DNA of 64,000 nt, taken from contig NZ_QYUR01000002.1 in the NCBI RefSeq assembly GCF_003596405.1, forward strand, positions 1,256,501 to 1,320,500. The letters run 5' to 3'. Under the pieces are notes generated by a model. It searched no databases. It saw nothing but the letters and a program-made list of their open reading frames with translations, and had not been told where the DNA came from. Below, piece after piece: positions 38,888 through 48,299 of the stretch. The position numbers and the translations under genes were made by a program. The stretch is from Pseudomonas cavernicola (GTDB lineage Bacteria > Pseudomonadota > Gammaproteobacteria > Pseudomonadales > Pseudomonadaceae). Numbering within the stretch: the first letter of the stretch is position 1; every line of letters starts with the position of its first letter.

Positions 38888-40897
38888 CTATTTCTTCATC
38901 ATCGCCCGGATGTCTGCCAAGGCCGCGTTACCGCGTACGGCTTTGACTTCTACCGGGGTGTCTTCCAGGCCTTCCCACTGCAAATCTTCCGCAGGCAGCT
39001 CATCGAGGAAGCGGCTTGGCGCGCAGTCGATGATCTCGCCGTATTGTTTGCGTTTGGCGGCAAAGGTGAAGGCCAGGGTTTGTCGGGCGCGGGTGATGCC
39101 GACGTAGGCCAGGCGGCGCTCTTCCTCGATGGTGTCGGCTTCGATGCTGGAGCGGTGGGGGAGGATTTCCTCTTCCATGCCGATGATGAACACGTAGGGA
39201 AACTCCAGGCCCTTGGAGGCATGCAAGGTCAGCATCTGCACGCCCTCGGCGCCGTCTTCCTCTTCCTGCTGGCGTTCGAGCATGTCGCGCAGGACCAGCT
39301 TGCCGATGGCCTCCTCGATGGTCATGTCACCGTCTTCGTCGCGCTCCAGGGTGTTTTTCAGCGCTTCGATGAGGAACCAGACATTGCCCATCCGCGCCTC
39401 GGCTACCTTGTCGCTGGAGGCGTTCTGCCGCAGCCAATTCTCGTAGTCGATGTCCATCACCATGCTTCGTAGCGCGGCGATCGGATCGTTTTGCGCGCAC
39501 TGCTGGCGCACCCCGTCCATCCAGCGCTTGAAGCGCTGCAGGCGCTCGGTGAAACGGCTGTCGAGGTGCTCGCCAAGGCCCATCTCATCGGCGGCGTTGT
39601 ACATCGAGGTCTTGCGTTCGGTGGCGTAGTTGCCGAGTTTTTCCAGGGTGGTCGAGCCGATCTCGCGGCGCGGTACGTTGATCACCCGCAGAAAGGCGTT
39701 GTCGTCATCCGGGTTTACCAGCAGGCGGAAATAGGCCATCAAGTCCTTCACTTCCTGTCGGCCGAAGAAGCTGGTGCCGCCGGACAGGCGATAGGGAATC
39801 TGATGGTGCTGCAACTTCAGCTCCATCAGCTTGGCCTGATAGTTACCGCGGTAGAGGATCGCAAAATCGCTGTAGGGGCGGTCGGTGCGCAGGTGCAGGC
39901 TGAGGATTTCCATGGCCACGCGCTCGCACTCGGCGTCTTCGTTGCGGCAGCGGATCACGCGGATTTCGTCGCCGTGGCCCATCTCGCTCCACAGCTGTTT
40001 CTCGAAGGCGTGCGGGTTGTTGGCGATCAGCACGTTGGCGCACTTGAGGATGCGGCTGGTCGAGCGGTAGTTCTGCTCGAGCATTACCACCTTCAGCGAG
40101 GGGTAGTCCTCCTTCAGCAGCATCAGATTTTCCGGGCGCGCGCCGCGCCAGGCGTAGATCGACTGGTCATCGTCGCCGACTACGGTGAACTGGTTGCGCT
40201 GGCCGACCAGCATCTTCACCAGCAGGTATTGGCTGGCGTTGGTGTCCTGATATTCGTCGACCAGCAGGTAGCGCACCTTGTTCTGCCACTTCTCGAGGAT
40301 GTCGGCATGCTCCTGAAACAGCTTTACCGGCAGCAGGATCAGGTCATCGAAATCCACTGCGTTGTAGGCCCGCAGGGTGCGCTGGTAGTGCAGGTAGACG
40401 ATGGCAGCGGTCTGTTCCTTGGGGTTGCGGGCATTTTCCAGGGCTTGCGGCGGCAGAATCAGATCGTTCTTCCAGGCGCCGATCATGTTCTTGATCTCGT
40501 CGACACCGTCGTCGCCGGCGTACTCCTTCTGCATGATGTCGGTCATCAAGGCTTTCACGTCGGTCTCGTCGAAAATCGAGAAACCGGGCTTGAAGCCCAG
40601 GCGTGAGTGCTCCTTGCGGATGATGTTCAGGCCCAGGTTGTGGAAGGTCGAAACCGTCAGGCCGCGGCCTTCGGCGCCTTTGAGCAGGGTACCGACGCGC
40701 TCTTTCATCTCGCGCGCGGCCTTGTTGGTGAAGGTCATCGCAACGATGTGTTGGGCGCGGATACCGCACTGCTGCACCAGATGGGCGATCTTGCGGGTGA
40801 TTACGCTGGTCTTGCCGGAGCCGGCGCCAGCGAGCACCAAAAGTGGGCCGCCGACGTAGTTCACGGCTTCTTGCTGCCGGGGATTGAGTCGGGACAT
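38888..40897 (-). CDS. rep: ATP-dependent DNA helicase Rep
   Basis: This 669-residue UvrD/Rep-type SF1A helicase clears proteins ahead of the fork and aids restart. The ATP loop LVLAGAGSGKTSVITRKIAH is at about residues 20-40, VDEYQDTN in motif II, VGDDDQSIYAWRGA, and TLHASKGLEFPYVF near the C-terminus. Its length and MSRLNPRQQEAVNYVGGPL start fit Rep rather than UvrD. Its start is overlapped by no downstream gene; it is divergent from the GGDEF-EAL gene. Confidence 0.95.
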   Translation of the reverse strand: MSRLNPRQQEAVNYVGGPLLVLAGAGSGKTSVITRKIAHLVQQCGIRAQHIVAMTFTNKAAREMKERVGTLLKGAEGRGLTVSTFHNLGLNIIRKEHSRLGFKPGFSIFDETDVKALMTDIMQKEYAGDDGVDEIKNMIGAWKNDLILPPQALENARNPKEQTAAIVYLHYQRTLRAYNAVDFDDLILLPVKLFQEHADILEKWQNKVRYLLVDEYQDTNASQYLLVKMLVGQRNQFTVVGDDDQSIYAWRGARPENLMLLKEDYPSLKVVMLEQNYRSTSRILKCANVLIANNPHAFEKQLWSEMGHGDEIRVIRCRNEDAECERVAMEILSLHLRTDRPYSDFAILYRGNYQAKLMELKLQHHQIPYRLSGGTSFFGRQEVKDLMAYFRLLVNPDDDNAFLRVINVPRREIGSTTLEKLGNYATERKTSMYNAADEMGLGEHLDSRFTERLQRFKRWMDGVRQQCAQNDPIAALRSMVMDIDYENWLRQNASSDKVAEARMGNVWFLIEALKNTLERDEDGDMTIEEAIGKLVLRDMLERQQEEEDGAEGVQMLTLHASKGLEFPYVFIIGMEEEILPHRSSIEADTIEEERRLAYVGITRARQTLAFTFAAKRKQYGEIIDCAPSRFLDELPAEDLQWEGLEDTPVEVKAVRGNAALADIRAMMKK

Positions 40898-41174
40898 TGT
40901 CGGCTATCGAAGGGAATGGGCGCGCATTTTAGCAGGCCTGACCGGTTATGCCGTAACCGTCTGGAACACTGTGATGCGGCGCGTACTGGCAACGCGCCAG
41001 CCTTGGTTATTTCGCTCAATGCAGTACGCTGGTGCCGCTTATCGCTGTCAGCCGACCTTGACACTAGCCCGCAGGATGCACGAGAACAGCTCACAGGATG
41101 TGCGCGAAAAGACGCCGATAACGGCGCGCAATGGCGAAATAGCTGCCAAAGATCTTTTGCCCTGGGGAGGTTGT

Positions 41175-42848
41175 TTGTCCGCGCTTGTCGAACCCTTACG
41201 TATAGTCCTACTGGCCGAGGTGCCTGAATGGGCGGTTTTACTGCGTGAGCATCTGGCCGCGTTGGGCAACCTTTCCCCGCTGATTACCGCGCCGTCCTGG
41301 GAGGCCGCCAGTGGCCTGTTCGATGAGGACGGCAACGGTTTGCTGTTAACCACGCAGGCTTTGCAGCCGGCCCCCGGGCGTTGCGCGCTGCCGACAGTGC
41401 TGCTGCTGGAACAAGAGCCGGCCGAACCGCCGATCGGGGTTAGCGATTGGCTGGTGCGCGATAGCCTCAGCACCGATGTGTTGCGCCGCTGCCTGCGTTA
41501 TGTACGTGAGCAGGGCACTCTGAAAGATACCTTGCAGCGTTTGGCCGAGCAGGACCCGCTGACCGGCATCGCCAACCGCCAGGGTTTCCAGGCATTACTT
41601 GCGGCGCGTCTGGCCGAGTTCCAGGGGCGTGGTCTGGCCCTCGGCCATCTCGATCTGGACAACTTCCGCCACGCCAACGATGCCCTCGGCCACCAAGCCG
41701 GCGATCGCTTGATTCTGCAGGTGGTCGCGCGGCTGAAGACGCAGCTGGAGGCCGGCGATCAGCTGGCGCGCCTGGGCAGTGACGAGTTCGCCCTGTTGCT
41801 GGATATCCGCCGTGACCCGGCGCGCGGCGAGCGGATTGCCGAGCGCGTCATCGAGGCGCTGTCCGAACCCTATTGGGTGGATGGCGAGAGCCTGCTGATC
41901 GGCTGCAGCCTGGGGCTGGCCCATGCTCGCGCCGAGGTGGGGGCCGATCCGTTGATGTGGTACGCGCATATTGCCATGCAGCAGGCCAAGAGTGCCCAGG
42001 GCTGCACCCTCCATGTCTATGACGAGCGGATCAACCGTAATGCGCGCAGCCTCGCCGACCTTGAGGCCGAGCTGCGTCGCGCCCTGCGCCGGGACGAGTT
42101 GGAGCTGCACTATCAACCGCGGCTGTGCCTGCACAGCGGGCAGATTCTCGGCCTGGAAGCGCTGGTGCGCTGGCGGCATGGCAAGCGTGGGCTACTAGCG
42201 CCGAATGAGTTCGTACCGTTGGCCGAAGAGAGCGGGCTGATCGTGCCGCTCGGCTATTGGGTGATTTCCCGTGCTCTGCGCGACATGCAGTGGCTGCGTG
42301 GACGCGGCCTGCCGGCGTTGCACATGGCGGTCAATCTATCGTTCCGCCAGTTTCAGGACAGCCAGTTGCTGCCGACCTTGAACCGATTGATCAGCGAGCG
42401 CGGGGTGGACGCTCAATGGCTCGAATTCGAGCTGACCGAGACCGCCGTGATGCGCCGCAGTGACCACGTGCAGCTGACCATGCAGGCGCTCGGGCGGCTC
42501 GGCGTGCGCTTCTCACTGGACGATTTCGGCACCGGGTTTTCCTCCTTCGTGCACCTCAACAGCTTGCCGATCACCCTGCTGAAGATCGACAAAAGTTTCG
42601 TCGGCGGCATGGATGAACGCCCGGAGAATCGCCAACTGGTTCGGGCGATGATCAACCTGGCGCATAACCTCGAACTGGAGGTGGTGGCCGAAGGGGTGGA
42701 AAACGCCGAGCAGCTGGCTCTGTTACGCCAGTTCGGTTGTGATCAAGTGCAGGGCTATCTGATCAGCAAACCCTTGCCGCTGGCCGAGTTGGCGCGTTTC
42801 CTGGTGTTTGGCAGCCGTCAGGCGCTGCTGGCCAAGTTGCCTTCGTAG
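41175..42848 (+). CDS. c-di-GMP phosphodiesterase with degenerate GGDEF and EAL domains
   Basis: This 557-residue protein has an N-terminal receiver-like part (about 1-115), a GGDEF domain whose motif reads GSDEF (RLGSDEFALL, about 200), and an EAL domain from about 300. EAL features are complete: LEALVRWRH, ELTETAVM, DDFGTGFSS, KIDKSFV and VVAEGVE, so the phosphodiesterase should be active while the cyclase may be lost. It corresponds in position to PA5295 (ProE). The TTG at 41175 with GGAGG 4 bp upstream gives the family length; the upstream ORF extension is not conserved-looking. Confidence 0.88.
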   Translation: MSALVEPLRIVLLAEVPEWAVLLREHLAALGNLSPLITAPSWEAASGLFDEDGNGLLLTTQALQPAPGRCALPTVLLLEQEPAEPPIGVSDWLVRDSLSTDVLRRCLRYVREQGTLKDTLQRLAEQDPLTGIANRQGFQALLAARLAEFQGRGLALGHLDLDNFRHANDALGHQAGDRLILQVVARLKTQLEAGDQLARLGSDEFALLLDIRRDPARGERIAERVIEALSEPYWVDGESLLIGCSLGLAHARAEVGADPLMWYAHIAMQQAKSAQGCTLHVYDERINRNARSLADLEAELRRALRRDELELHYQPRLCLHSGQILGLEALVRWRHGKRGLLAPNEFVPLAEESGLIVPLGYWVISRALRDMQWLRGRGLPALHMAVNLSFRQFQDSQLLPTLNRLISERGVDAQWLEFELTETAVMRRSDHVQLTMQALGRLGVRFSLDDFGTGFSSFVHLNSLPITLLKIDKSFVGGMDERPENRQLVRAMINLAHNLELEVVAEGVENAEQLALLRQFGCDQVQGYLISKPLPLAELARFLVFGSRQALLAKLPS

Positions 42849-42884
42849 GTGGGTTAGCCGCATCGCGGCGTAACCCACCCTACG
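42845..42884. terminator. Palindrome with GTAGGTGGGTTA arms
   Basis: GTAGGTGGGTTAGCCGC opposite GCGGCGTAACCCACCCTAC around CATC, between the convergent GGDEF-EAL and MATE genes; it covers the MATE stop codon. It is of the GTAGGSTGG repeat type seen at 8218 and 23877. Confidence 0.6.
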
Positions 42885-44253
42885 TTAGGCACGGGCGTTC
42901 GAGCGGTAGCAGGCGGGAGGTTTTCCATTCGAAGCCCAAGGTCAGCCCCAGCGCCGCACAGGCCAGACCCAGGGCCAGCCCCCACCAGACCCCCGCGGCG
43001 CCCCAGCCGAGCTGGAAGGTCAGCCACCAGGCCGCCGGTGCGCCTACCAGCCAGTAGCAGGCCAGGCCGACCAGGAAAGTGGTCTTGGCATCTTTCAAAC
43101 CCCGGATCGCCCCCATGGCAATGGTCTGGATGCCGTCGAACAGCTCAAACCAGGCGGCGATGGCCAGCAGGCTGACGGCCAGCGCGATCACCTCGGTGTA
43201 GGCCGGATCGTTGTGGTCGAGGAACAGTCCAACCACCTGGCCAGGCGCCAGCCAGAACAGCAGGGCGAAGCCGAGCATGCAAGCGGCACCCACGGCGATG
43301 CCGAGGCGTCCGGCACGCCGCGCATCCGCCAGGCGCCCGGCACCGAAATGTTGGCCGATGCGGAAGGTCACGGCGTAGGAAATGCCCACCGGCACCATAA
43401 ATGCCACGTACACCGACTGCAGGGCGATCTGGTGCGCCGCCAACTGCGTGCTGCCCAGTGCGCCCATGCACAGCGCGGCGAAAGCGAACAAGCCAGATTC
43501 CACCGCGTAGGTCCCGCCAATCGGCAGGCCCAGGCGCAGCAGCTCGCCCAGCGCCGCCCGTGACGGGCGCAGCAGGCCACGCAGCAGCGGGTAGGCGGCA
43601 TACGCCGGATTGCGGATCACATGCAGTGCGAGCAACAGCGCCATGGCATTCATCACCAGCGCGGTGACCAGGCCAATCCCGGCCAGGCCCAGGCGCGGCA
43701 GGCCGAACAGGCCGTGGATCAGCACATAGTTGAGGAGGAAGTTGGCCAGTGCCCCGCCGATGCTGATCGCCATCACCGGGCCGGCGCGGCCGATGGCGCT
43801 GGTGAAGCCGCGTAGCGCCATAAAGCTCATATAGCCGGGGAGGGCGAGTACCAGGGTGGAGAGAAAGCTGGTTGCCGCGACCACGCTGTCCGGCGCCTGG
43901 CCGAATTGCAACAGCAGTGGCCCGAGGTTCCACAGCAGCAGCCCGGCACCGAGCGCCAACCCCCAGCCGAGCCAGAGACCGCTCTGGGTCAGGCGCGCGG
44001 CGCCGGCGGCATCCCCGGCGCCATGGCGGATAGCGACGAGGTTGCCGACAGCGGCGATCACGCCGACGCAGAAGATCGAGACAAAGGAATAGCTGGCCGC
44101 GCCCAAACCACCCCCGGCCAGTGCTTCGGGGCCGAGCAGGCCCATCATTACGGTGTCTGTGAAGACCATCAAGACATGCGCCAGCTGCGCGGCAATCAGC
44201 GGTCCGGCAAGGCGCAAGATGGCCCAGAGTTCGTCACGGGTGGTGTGCGACAT
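42880..44253 (-). CDS. MATE-family efflux transporter (NorM type)
   Basis: This 457-residue membrane protein has twelve predicted helices in two related halves. The N-terminus shows the MATE pattern PLIAAQLAHVLMVFTDTVMM and GGLGAASYSFVSIFCVGVIA. The length and pattern fit NorM-type multidrug:cation antiporters. It lies between the GGDEF-EAL and LysR genes as in P. aeruginosa; the divergent LysR regulator could control it. Drug range cannot be inferred. Confidence 0.9.
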   Translation of the reverse strand: MSHTTRDELWAILRLAGPLIAAQLAHVLMVFTDTVMMGLLGPEALAGGGLGAASYSFVSIFCVGVIAAVGNLVAIRHGAGDAAGAARLTQSGLWLGWGLALGAGLLLWNLGPLLLQFGQAPDSVVAATSFLSTLVLALPGYMSFMALRGFTSAIGRAGPVMAISIGGALANFLLNYVLIHGLFGLPRLGLAGIGLVTALVMNAMALLLALHVIRNPAYAAYPLLRGLLRPSRAALGELLRLGLPIGGTYAVESGLFAFAALCMGALGSTQLAAHQIALQSVYVAFMVPVGISYAVTFRIGQHFGAGRLADARRAGRLGIAVGAACMLGFALLFWLAPGQVVGLFLDHNDPAYTEVIALAVSLLAIAAWFELFDGIQTIAMGAIRGLKDAKTTFLVGLACYWLVGAPAAWWLTFQLGWGAAGVWWGLALGLACAALGLTLGFEWKTSRLLPLERPCLT

Positions 44254-44308
44254 GATGAGTCAGGCTCAATAGGGTGACTTGTCGGGCTTTCCAGCGCCGA
44301 CGGAGAGC

Positions 44309-44447
44309 CAGGCTGTGCGAAAACTACTGCACTCGATTATCCAGCGTTAAAAACCGGCTAAAAATGTTTATCTGCGACGCGTAAACTGCGCTTTTTCGCC
44401 TGTTTTGCCTTGTCTAACCTTCGCTCGCTACGTTTTCACACAGTCTG
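44309..44447. mobile_element. MITE-like element, AGGCTGTGTGAAAAC ends (copy 2)
   Basis: A 139-bp unit bounded by CAGGCTGTGCGAAAAC and GTTTTCACACAGTCTG; each end has one change from the copy at 9105-9244, and the interiors align over their whole length. It occupies half of the gap between the divergent MATE and LysR genes, so it may affect one of their promoters. Confidence 0.8.
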
Positions 44448-44535
44448 GAATGTCGCTATTCTCGGGAGTCGCCAAGCTTGGCACAAAGGGATAAAAACGA
44501 TGCTAAACATGATTAAAACTCATAGGTAAGTGGCT

Positions 44536-45456
44536 ATGTCGCAGCGTCTCCCCGGACTGTATGCCCTGCGTGCCTTCGAAGCTGCCGCTCGGCATGCCTC
44601 CTTCACTCGGGCGGCGGAGGAGCTAGCTATTACCCAGAGCGCGGTGAGCCGGCATATCCGCACCCTCGAGGAGCATTTCGCCTGTCGGCTGTTCCAGCGT
44701 CAGGGCCGCAACCTGCAATTGACCGAGGCGGCACGGCTGCTATTGCCGGGCGTACGCGAAGGCTTTGCGGCGTTGGAGCGAGCCTGCAATACCTTGCGCG
44801 CGGAGGACGACACGCTGCGGCTCAAGGCGCCCTCCACCCTGACCATGCGCTGGTTGCTGGCGCGGCTCAGCCGCTTCCGGCATTTGCAGGCTGACAATGA
44901 GGTGCAACTGACCAGCGCCTGGATGGATGTGGACAAAGTGGATTTTCTCAACGAGCCCTTTGACTGCGCCGTGCTGCTCGGCGACGGACACTTCCCGCCG
45001 GAATGGGAGAGCACGCTGTTGTTCCGCGAGTGGCTGATCCCGGTGGGCCCTCCGACCCTGGTCAAGGAGGGGCCGTGGGATGCCGCGCGCTTGGCCCGTG
45101 AAGAACTGCTGCACCCAACCCCGGATCGCCGCGATTGGCGGCAATGGTTGGAGCGGATGGGCTTGAGTACGCAGGTGTCGCTCAAGGGTGGGCAAGTGTT
45201 CGATACCCTGGAGCTGGGCATGGTCGCCGCTGCACGCGGTTACGGGGTGTCCATCGGTGATTTGGTCATGGTCGCCGAGGATGTCGAGCAAGGGCGGCTG
45301 GCCCTGCCGTGGCCGAGCGCGGTGGCCAGCGGTTGCAGCTATTACCTGGTCTGGCCCAAGGCGCGGCGCGGCCAGGAGCGCTTGCGCCGGCTCAGCGAAT
45401 TTTTGCAGGCGGAGGTGCAGGCGATGGTTTTGCCGGATGTGGAGCGGCTGGAGTAA
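44536..45456 (+). CDS. LysR-family transcriptional regulator (GcvA-like)
   Basis: This regulator of about 306 residues has an N-terminal HTH (ASFTRAAEELAITQSAVSRH, about residues 20-40) preceded by LPGLYALRAFEAAARH, the GcvA/AmpR subgroup pattern. The effector domain follows. The ATG at 44536 is chosen; a GTG at 44530 would add two residues. A MITE-like element lies just upstream. The target is not known; the divergent MATE gene is the natural candidate. Confidence 0.88.
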   Translation: MSQRLPGLYALRAFEAAARHASFTRAAEELAITQSAVSRHIRTLEEHFACRLFQRQGRNLQLTEAARLLLPGVREGFAALERACNTLRAEDDTLRLKAPSTLTMRWLLARLSRFRHLQADNEVQLTSAWMDVDKVDFLNEPFDCAVLLGDGHFPPEWESTLLFREWLIPVGPPTLVKEGPWDAARLAREELLHPTPDRRDWRQWLERMGLSTQVSLKGGQVFDTLELGMVAAARGYGVSIGDLVMVAEDVEQGRLALPWPSAVASGCSYYLVWPKARRGQERLRRLSEFLQAEVQAMVLPDVERLE

Positions 45457-45495
45457 ATTCGCGCAGATTCATAACGGCAGCAACGTCGCGCCGCT

Positions 45496-46760
45496 TCAGG
45501 ACAAATTCGTCCGGTATTGCAGGGCCTCGGCCAGATGCGCGCGGCCGATAGCGTCGAGCTGTTCCAGATCGGCCAGGGTGCGGGCGACCTTGAGCACGCG
45601 ATGAGCCGAGCGCAGGGACAGGCCCAGGCGTTCACAAGCGCTTTCCAGCCAAGTTTGGTCGCTGCTGACCAGCGCGCAATGTTGGCGCAGGCCGGGCAAA
45701 TCGAGAAAGGCATTGGCGCAACCCTGGCGCTGTAGCTGCCGCTCACGTGCCTGGGCGACCAGGGCGGCGGCACTCGCGCTGTCGTCGCCGGCCGCGCTCG
45801 GTACATGCAGCGCAGTGGTTTCCCGCGCGACGGTCAGGTGCAGATCTATACGGTCGAGCAGCGGCCCGGAGAGCTTGGCGCGGTAGCGTTGGATCTGCTC
45901 GGAGCTGCAACGGCAACGGCCGCTCGGGTCGCCCAAATACCCGCACGGGCAGGGATTCATCGCCGCGACCAGTTGAAAGCGGGCGGGGAACCGCACCTTG
46001 TCCCGCGCCCGGGCAATGACGATCTGGCCGCTTTCCAGCGGTTCTCTTAAAACTTCCAGTACCTTGCGATCGAACTCCGGCAGCTCATCGAGAAATAACA
46101 CCCCTTGGTGCGCCAGGGTGATTTCTCCCGGCTGCGGCCGACTGCCGCCACCGACGAGAGCCGGCCCTGAGGCGCTGTGGTGCGGGTTACGAAACGGCCG
46201 CTGTGGCCAGGCACTCAACGGCGCATGGCTGACCACCGACTGGATGGCGGCGACCTCCAGGGCTTCCTGCTCGCTCAGTGGTGGTAGCAACCCGGGTAAA
46301 CGGCTGGCCAGCAGGGTTTTACCGGTGCCAGGCGGGCCGCTAAACAACAAGTTGTGCGAGCCTGCGGCGGCCACCAGCAGGGCGCGTTTGGCCGCGACCT
46401 GGCCCTGCACTTCAGCAAGGTCGGGGTAGGGCGCGGTTTGCCGCAGCAGGCCCAGAGCCTGGTAGGGCGCAATCGGGGTTTGGCCGTTGAAGTGCGCCGC
46501 CAGCTCCAGCAGGTGGTCGGCGGCGATCACCAGAAGGCCCGAGGCCAGGCAGGCTTCTTCTGCATTGGCGCGCGGCACCACCAAGGCGCGCCCGGCGGCA
46601 CGGGCGGCGAGCGCGGCGGGCAGCACGCCCTGCACCGACCGCAAGGCGCCGGATAGCGCGAGTTCACCGAGACATTCGACTTCGAGCAGCGCGGCGCCTG
46701 GCAGCTGGCCGCTGGCGGCGAGAATGCCGAGTGCGATGGCCAGATCGAAGCGTCGGCCTA
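45496..46760 (-). pseudogene. comM: comM (yifB) broken by an insertion; 5' part missing
   Basis: This fragment of about 420 codons encodes the C-terminal part of the ComM/YifB Mg-chelatase-like AAA+ helicase, which aids branch migration in natural transformation. Walker A GPPGTGKTLLASRL, LDELPEFDRKVLEVLREPL and MNPCPCGYLGD are intact. The full protein is about 500 residues; here the reading frame enters at GRRFDLAIALG and the next upstream codons are unrelated with a stop (TAA). The N-terminal domain is not in the adjoining sequence. It marks the left edge of the accessory region. Confidence 0.88.
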
Positions 46761-46890
46761 CCGATTACAAGGACGGCATGGACATCTCCTTGAGCCCAAT
46801 AAAATCAGGTGTTTCGACATATTCTGAGATGTCCATGGTCGGCGGAGCCTGCACATGGACAATTCTGCCCATTATGTCCATGCCGTAGTT
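46761..46890. mobile_element. Putative transposon end with four CATGGACAT-type motifs
   Basis: Directly past the comM break, 12-mers of the form CATGGACATCTC occur at 46777-46788 (+), 46826-46837 (-), 46854-46865 (+, CATGGACAATTC) and 46871-46882 (-, CATGGACATAAT). The outermost pair shares ACGGCATGGACAT in inverted orientation. Clusters of short transposase-binding repeats are typical of Tn7-like element ends. No transposase gene is in the window. Confidence 0.5.
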
Positions 46891-46988
46891 CACGCGCTGA
46901 GAGTTCAACGCCCCGAATCTACATTCGGTGCCTCTTTCGGTATGCCAGGGTGGTCGCTCGCAGCTTAGGGTAACGAGCTCGGCGAGCC

Positions 46989-47365
46989 CTATTTAACGTC
47001 GACCTCAACCTTGGAGGGCGTCATTTTCAGCGCCGTGGAGTTCCATGCTGCAGCGAACTGGCGCGCATCGCGCATGAGGGTCATTTGATCATTCCGCTCA
47101 CCGTAGCCAATAACATTGCCTTCAGCTACCTGGACCCAATATTCACGCGTGTCGCTGCCATCTATATCTAGGGGCGACGAAGCGAGGCGGTAATACAAGA
47201 TTTTAGTGTCTTCCGGGCCGCTTTCAGCGCTTATTGGCTTGCCGATAAGGCCTGTTAGTTGTGTAAAGCTCATCCCCTTCTCTATTAGGGGGAAGTTAGT
47301 GTTGTACTAGCCGCGCAACCTGAAAGCATAAAACCAACCAATGCAAAACAACCCAATATTTTCAT
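46989..47365 (-). pseudogene. Small lipoprotein gene with a frameshift in a C-run
   Basis: On the minus strand an ATG ending at 47365 starts MKILGCFALVGFMLSGCAAS, a good lipoprotein signal (lipobox LSGC), but the frame meets TAA at 47285-47287. One base shift at the five-base G/C run at 47288-47292 restores a frame reading LIEKG then MSFTQLTGLIGKPISAESGP and continuing 94 codons to 46989. The second part alone begins at an ATG ending 47273. The protein is unrecognised; it resembles small SmpA/OmlA-like lipoproteins only in length and style. The base could be a real mutation, a phase-variable run or a sequencing error. Confidence 0.6.
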
Positions 47366-47642
47366 CACTCGATTCCAGCTCTTTTTAGTTGTACTTCTGG
47401 CGATATGAAGAAATCAAAATCCACTTAGCCTTTCTACTTCAGCCCATCCGACTGGGTCGGTAACACGGTACAGGACGAGGTTGACCTCAAGCAATACACC
47501 TCCAGCCAGTGAGTCGCGGCCAGTTGGCTAGGATAATTGAGCAACAAACAAGCCTATCCCTTTCTGGAGGTGGATTAGCTGTTTTTGCAGAAGCCGGATG
47601 GCAGCTTCTGGCCCGACTTTCGCCGGTCACGACCGGCAGAGA

Positions 47643-47874
47643 TCGGCCAAAAGCAGACACTGGCCAGACACACAGTACTGTAGTAGCGTTGTGCCCATGC
47701 CTTCGTCGAATACCACGACAAACGACCGGCCTCATTCGTGACGTATAACACCCTTGTACCTCCACCGAACCGCTGTAATGTGCAGCCTCGACAGGGATAG
47801 ACGAGAGAGTGAGGAATGTTATCCACCACGCCCGCAAAAGCGTTATCGCACCATTTGGTGTCTATTTATAGTTA
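47643..47874 (+). repeat. 232-bp direct repeat, copy A (possible attI/leader)
   Basis: This stretch matches 53877-54108 at a constant offset of 6234 with no gaps and about nine substitutions by eye; the last 90 or so bases are identical. It ends on GTTA, the first bases of a GTTATAC core where a gene cassette begins; copy B ends on GTTAAGC with a different cassette. Both therefore abut a cassette array. No integrase motif is found on either strand within it. An attI-like site or promoter leader is inferred. The preceding 110 bp (47530-47642) show nothing recognisable. Confidence 0.7.
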
Positions 47875-47897
47875 TACCCTTAATTACCCGGAGCCAA

Positions 47898-48269
47898 ATG
47901 AAAGCATTTTATCTACTCTTGCCTCTGCTGTTAGCTGGCTGCGTATATTCATACCCAGAGGAAGCACATGATATTGGGGGAAAGCTTATCGATGAGCTGG
48001 TGGTATCGGGCCTCTGTGAAGAAAAAAAGGAATGTGCATACCTAAAGGTCGCAGGAAAGCCAGGCGACGCAATTATTAACATTTACGAAGCAAATAAAAT
48101 CGACAATAATACCCTCTCAAAACTCATTAGTATTTGCTTAAATCAATATGGTCAATACGGAAAGAAAGTAGATATACAAATAAATGCATACAGAGAAACA
48201 CATGAGCAAGCCAGATCTCTTTTTTCTCAGGCTAAGCCCTATATTCAAGTCAGACTAAGAGCAGATTAA
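47898..48269 (+). CDS. Small lipoprotein, cassette gene
   Basis: This 123-residue protein has a lipoprotein signal (MKAFYLLLPLLLAGC, Cys15). The mature part is Lys/Asp/Ile-rich and not recognised. A GGAG at 47890-47893 precedes the ATG. The gene fills a short unit that starts at the GTTATAC core after the 232-bp repeat and ends in an attC-like site at 48300-48375, so it is probably an integron-type gene cassette. Base composition is much lower in GC than the core genes. Confidence 0.7.
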   Translation: MKAFYLLLPLLLAGCVYSYPEEAHDIGGKLIDELVVSGLCEEKKECAYLKVAGKPGDAIINIYEANKIDNNTLSKLISICLNQYGQYGKKVDIQINAYRETHEQARSLFSQAKPYIQVRLRAD

Positions 48270-48299
48270 TGAGAGTTATCATCGAGCGCTCGACAACGA

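Noticed and set aside
46764..46780. GATTACAAGGACGGC reads like the start of a FLAG-tag coding sequence, hinting at engineered DNA.
   Set aside because: The match stops after about 13 bases and the surrounding sequence is natural-looking repeats; chance similarity.
47575..47829. A minus-strand frame of 77-84 codons (start MVDNIPHSLVYPC) present in both copies of the 232-bp repeat.
   Set aside because: The frame exists in both because the DNA is duplicated; most base differences between copies change the amino acid, and the frames end differently outside the repeat. There is no sign of selection for protein.
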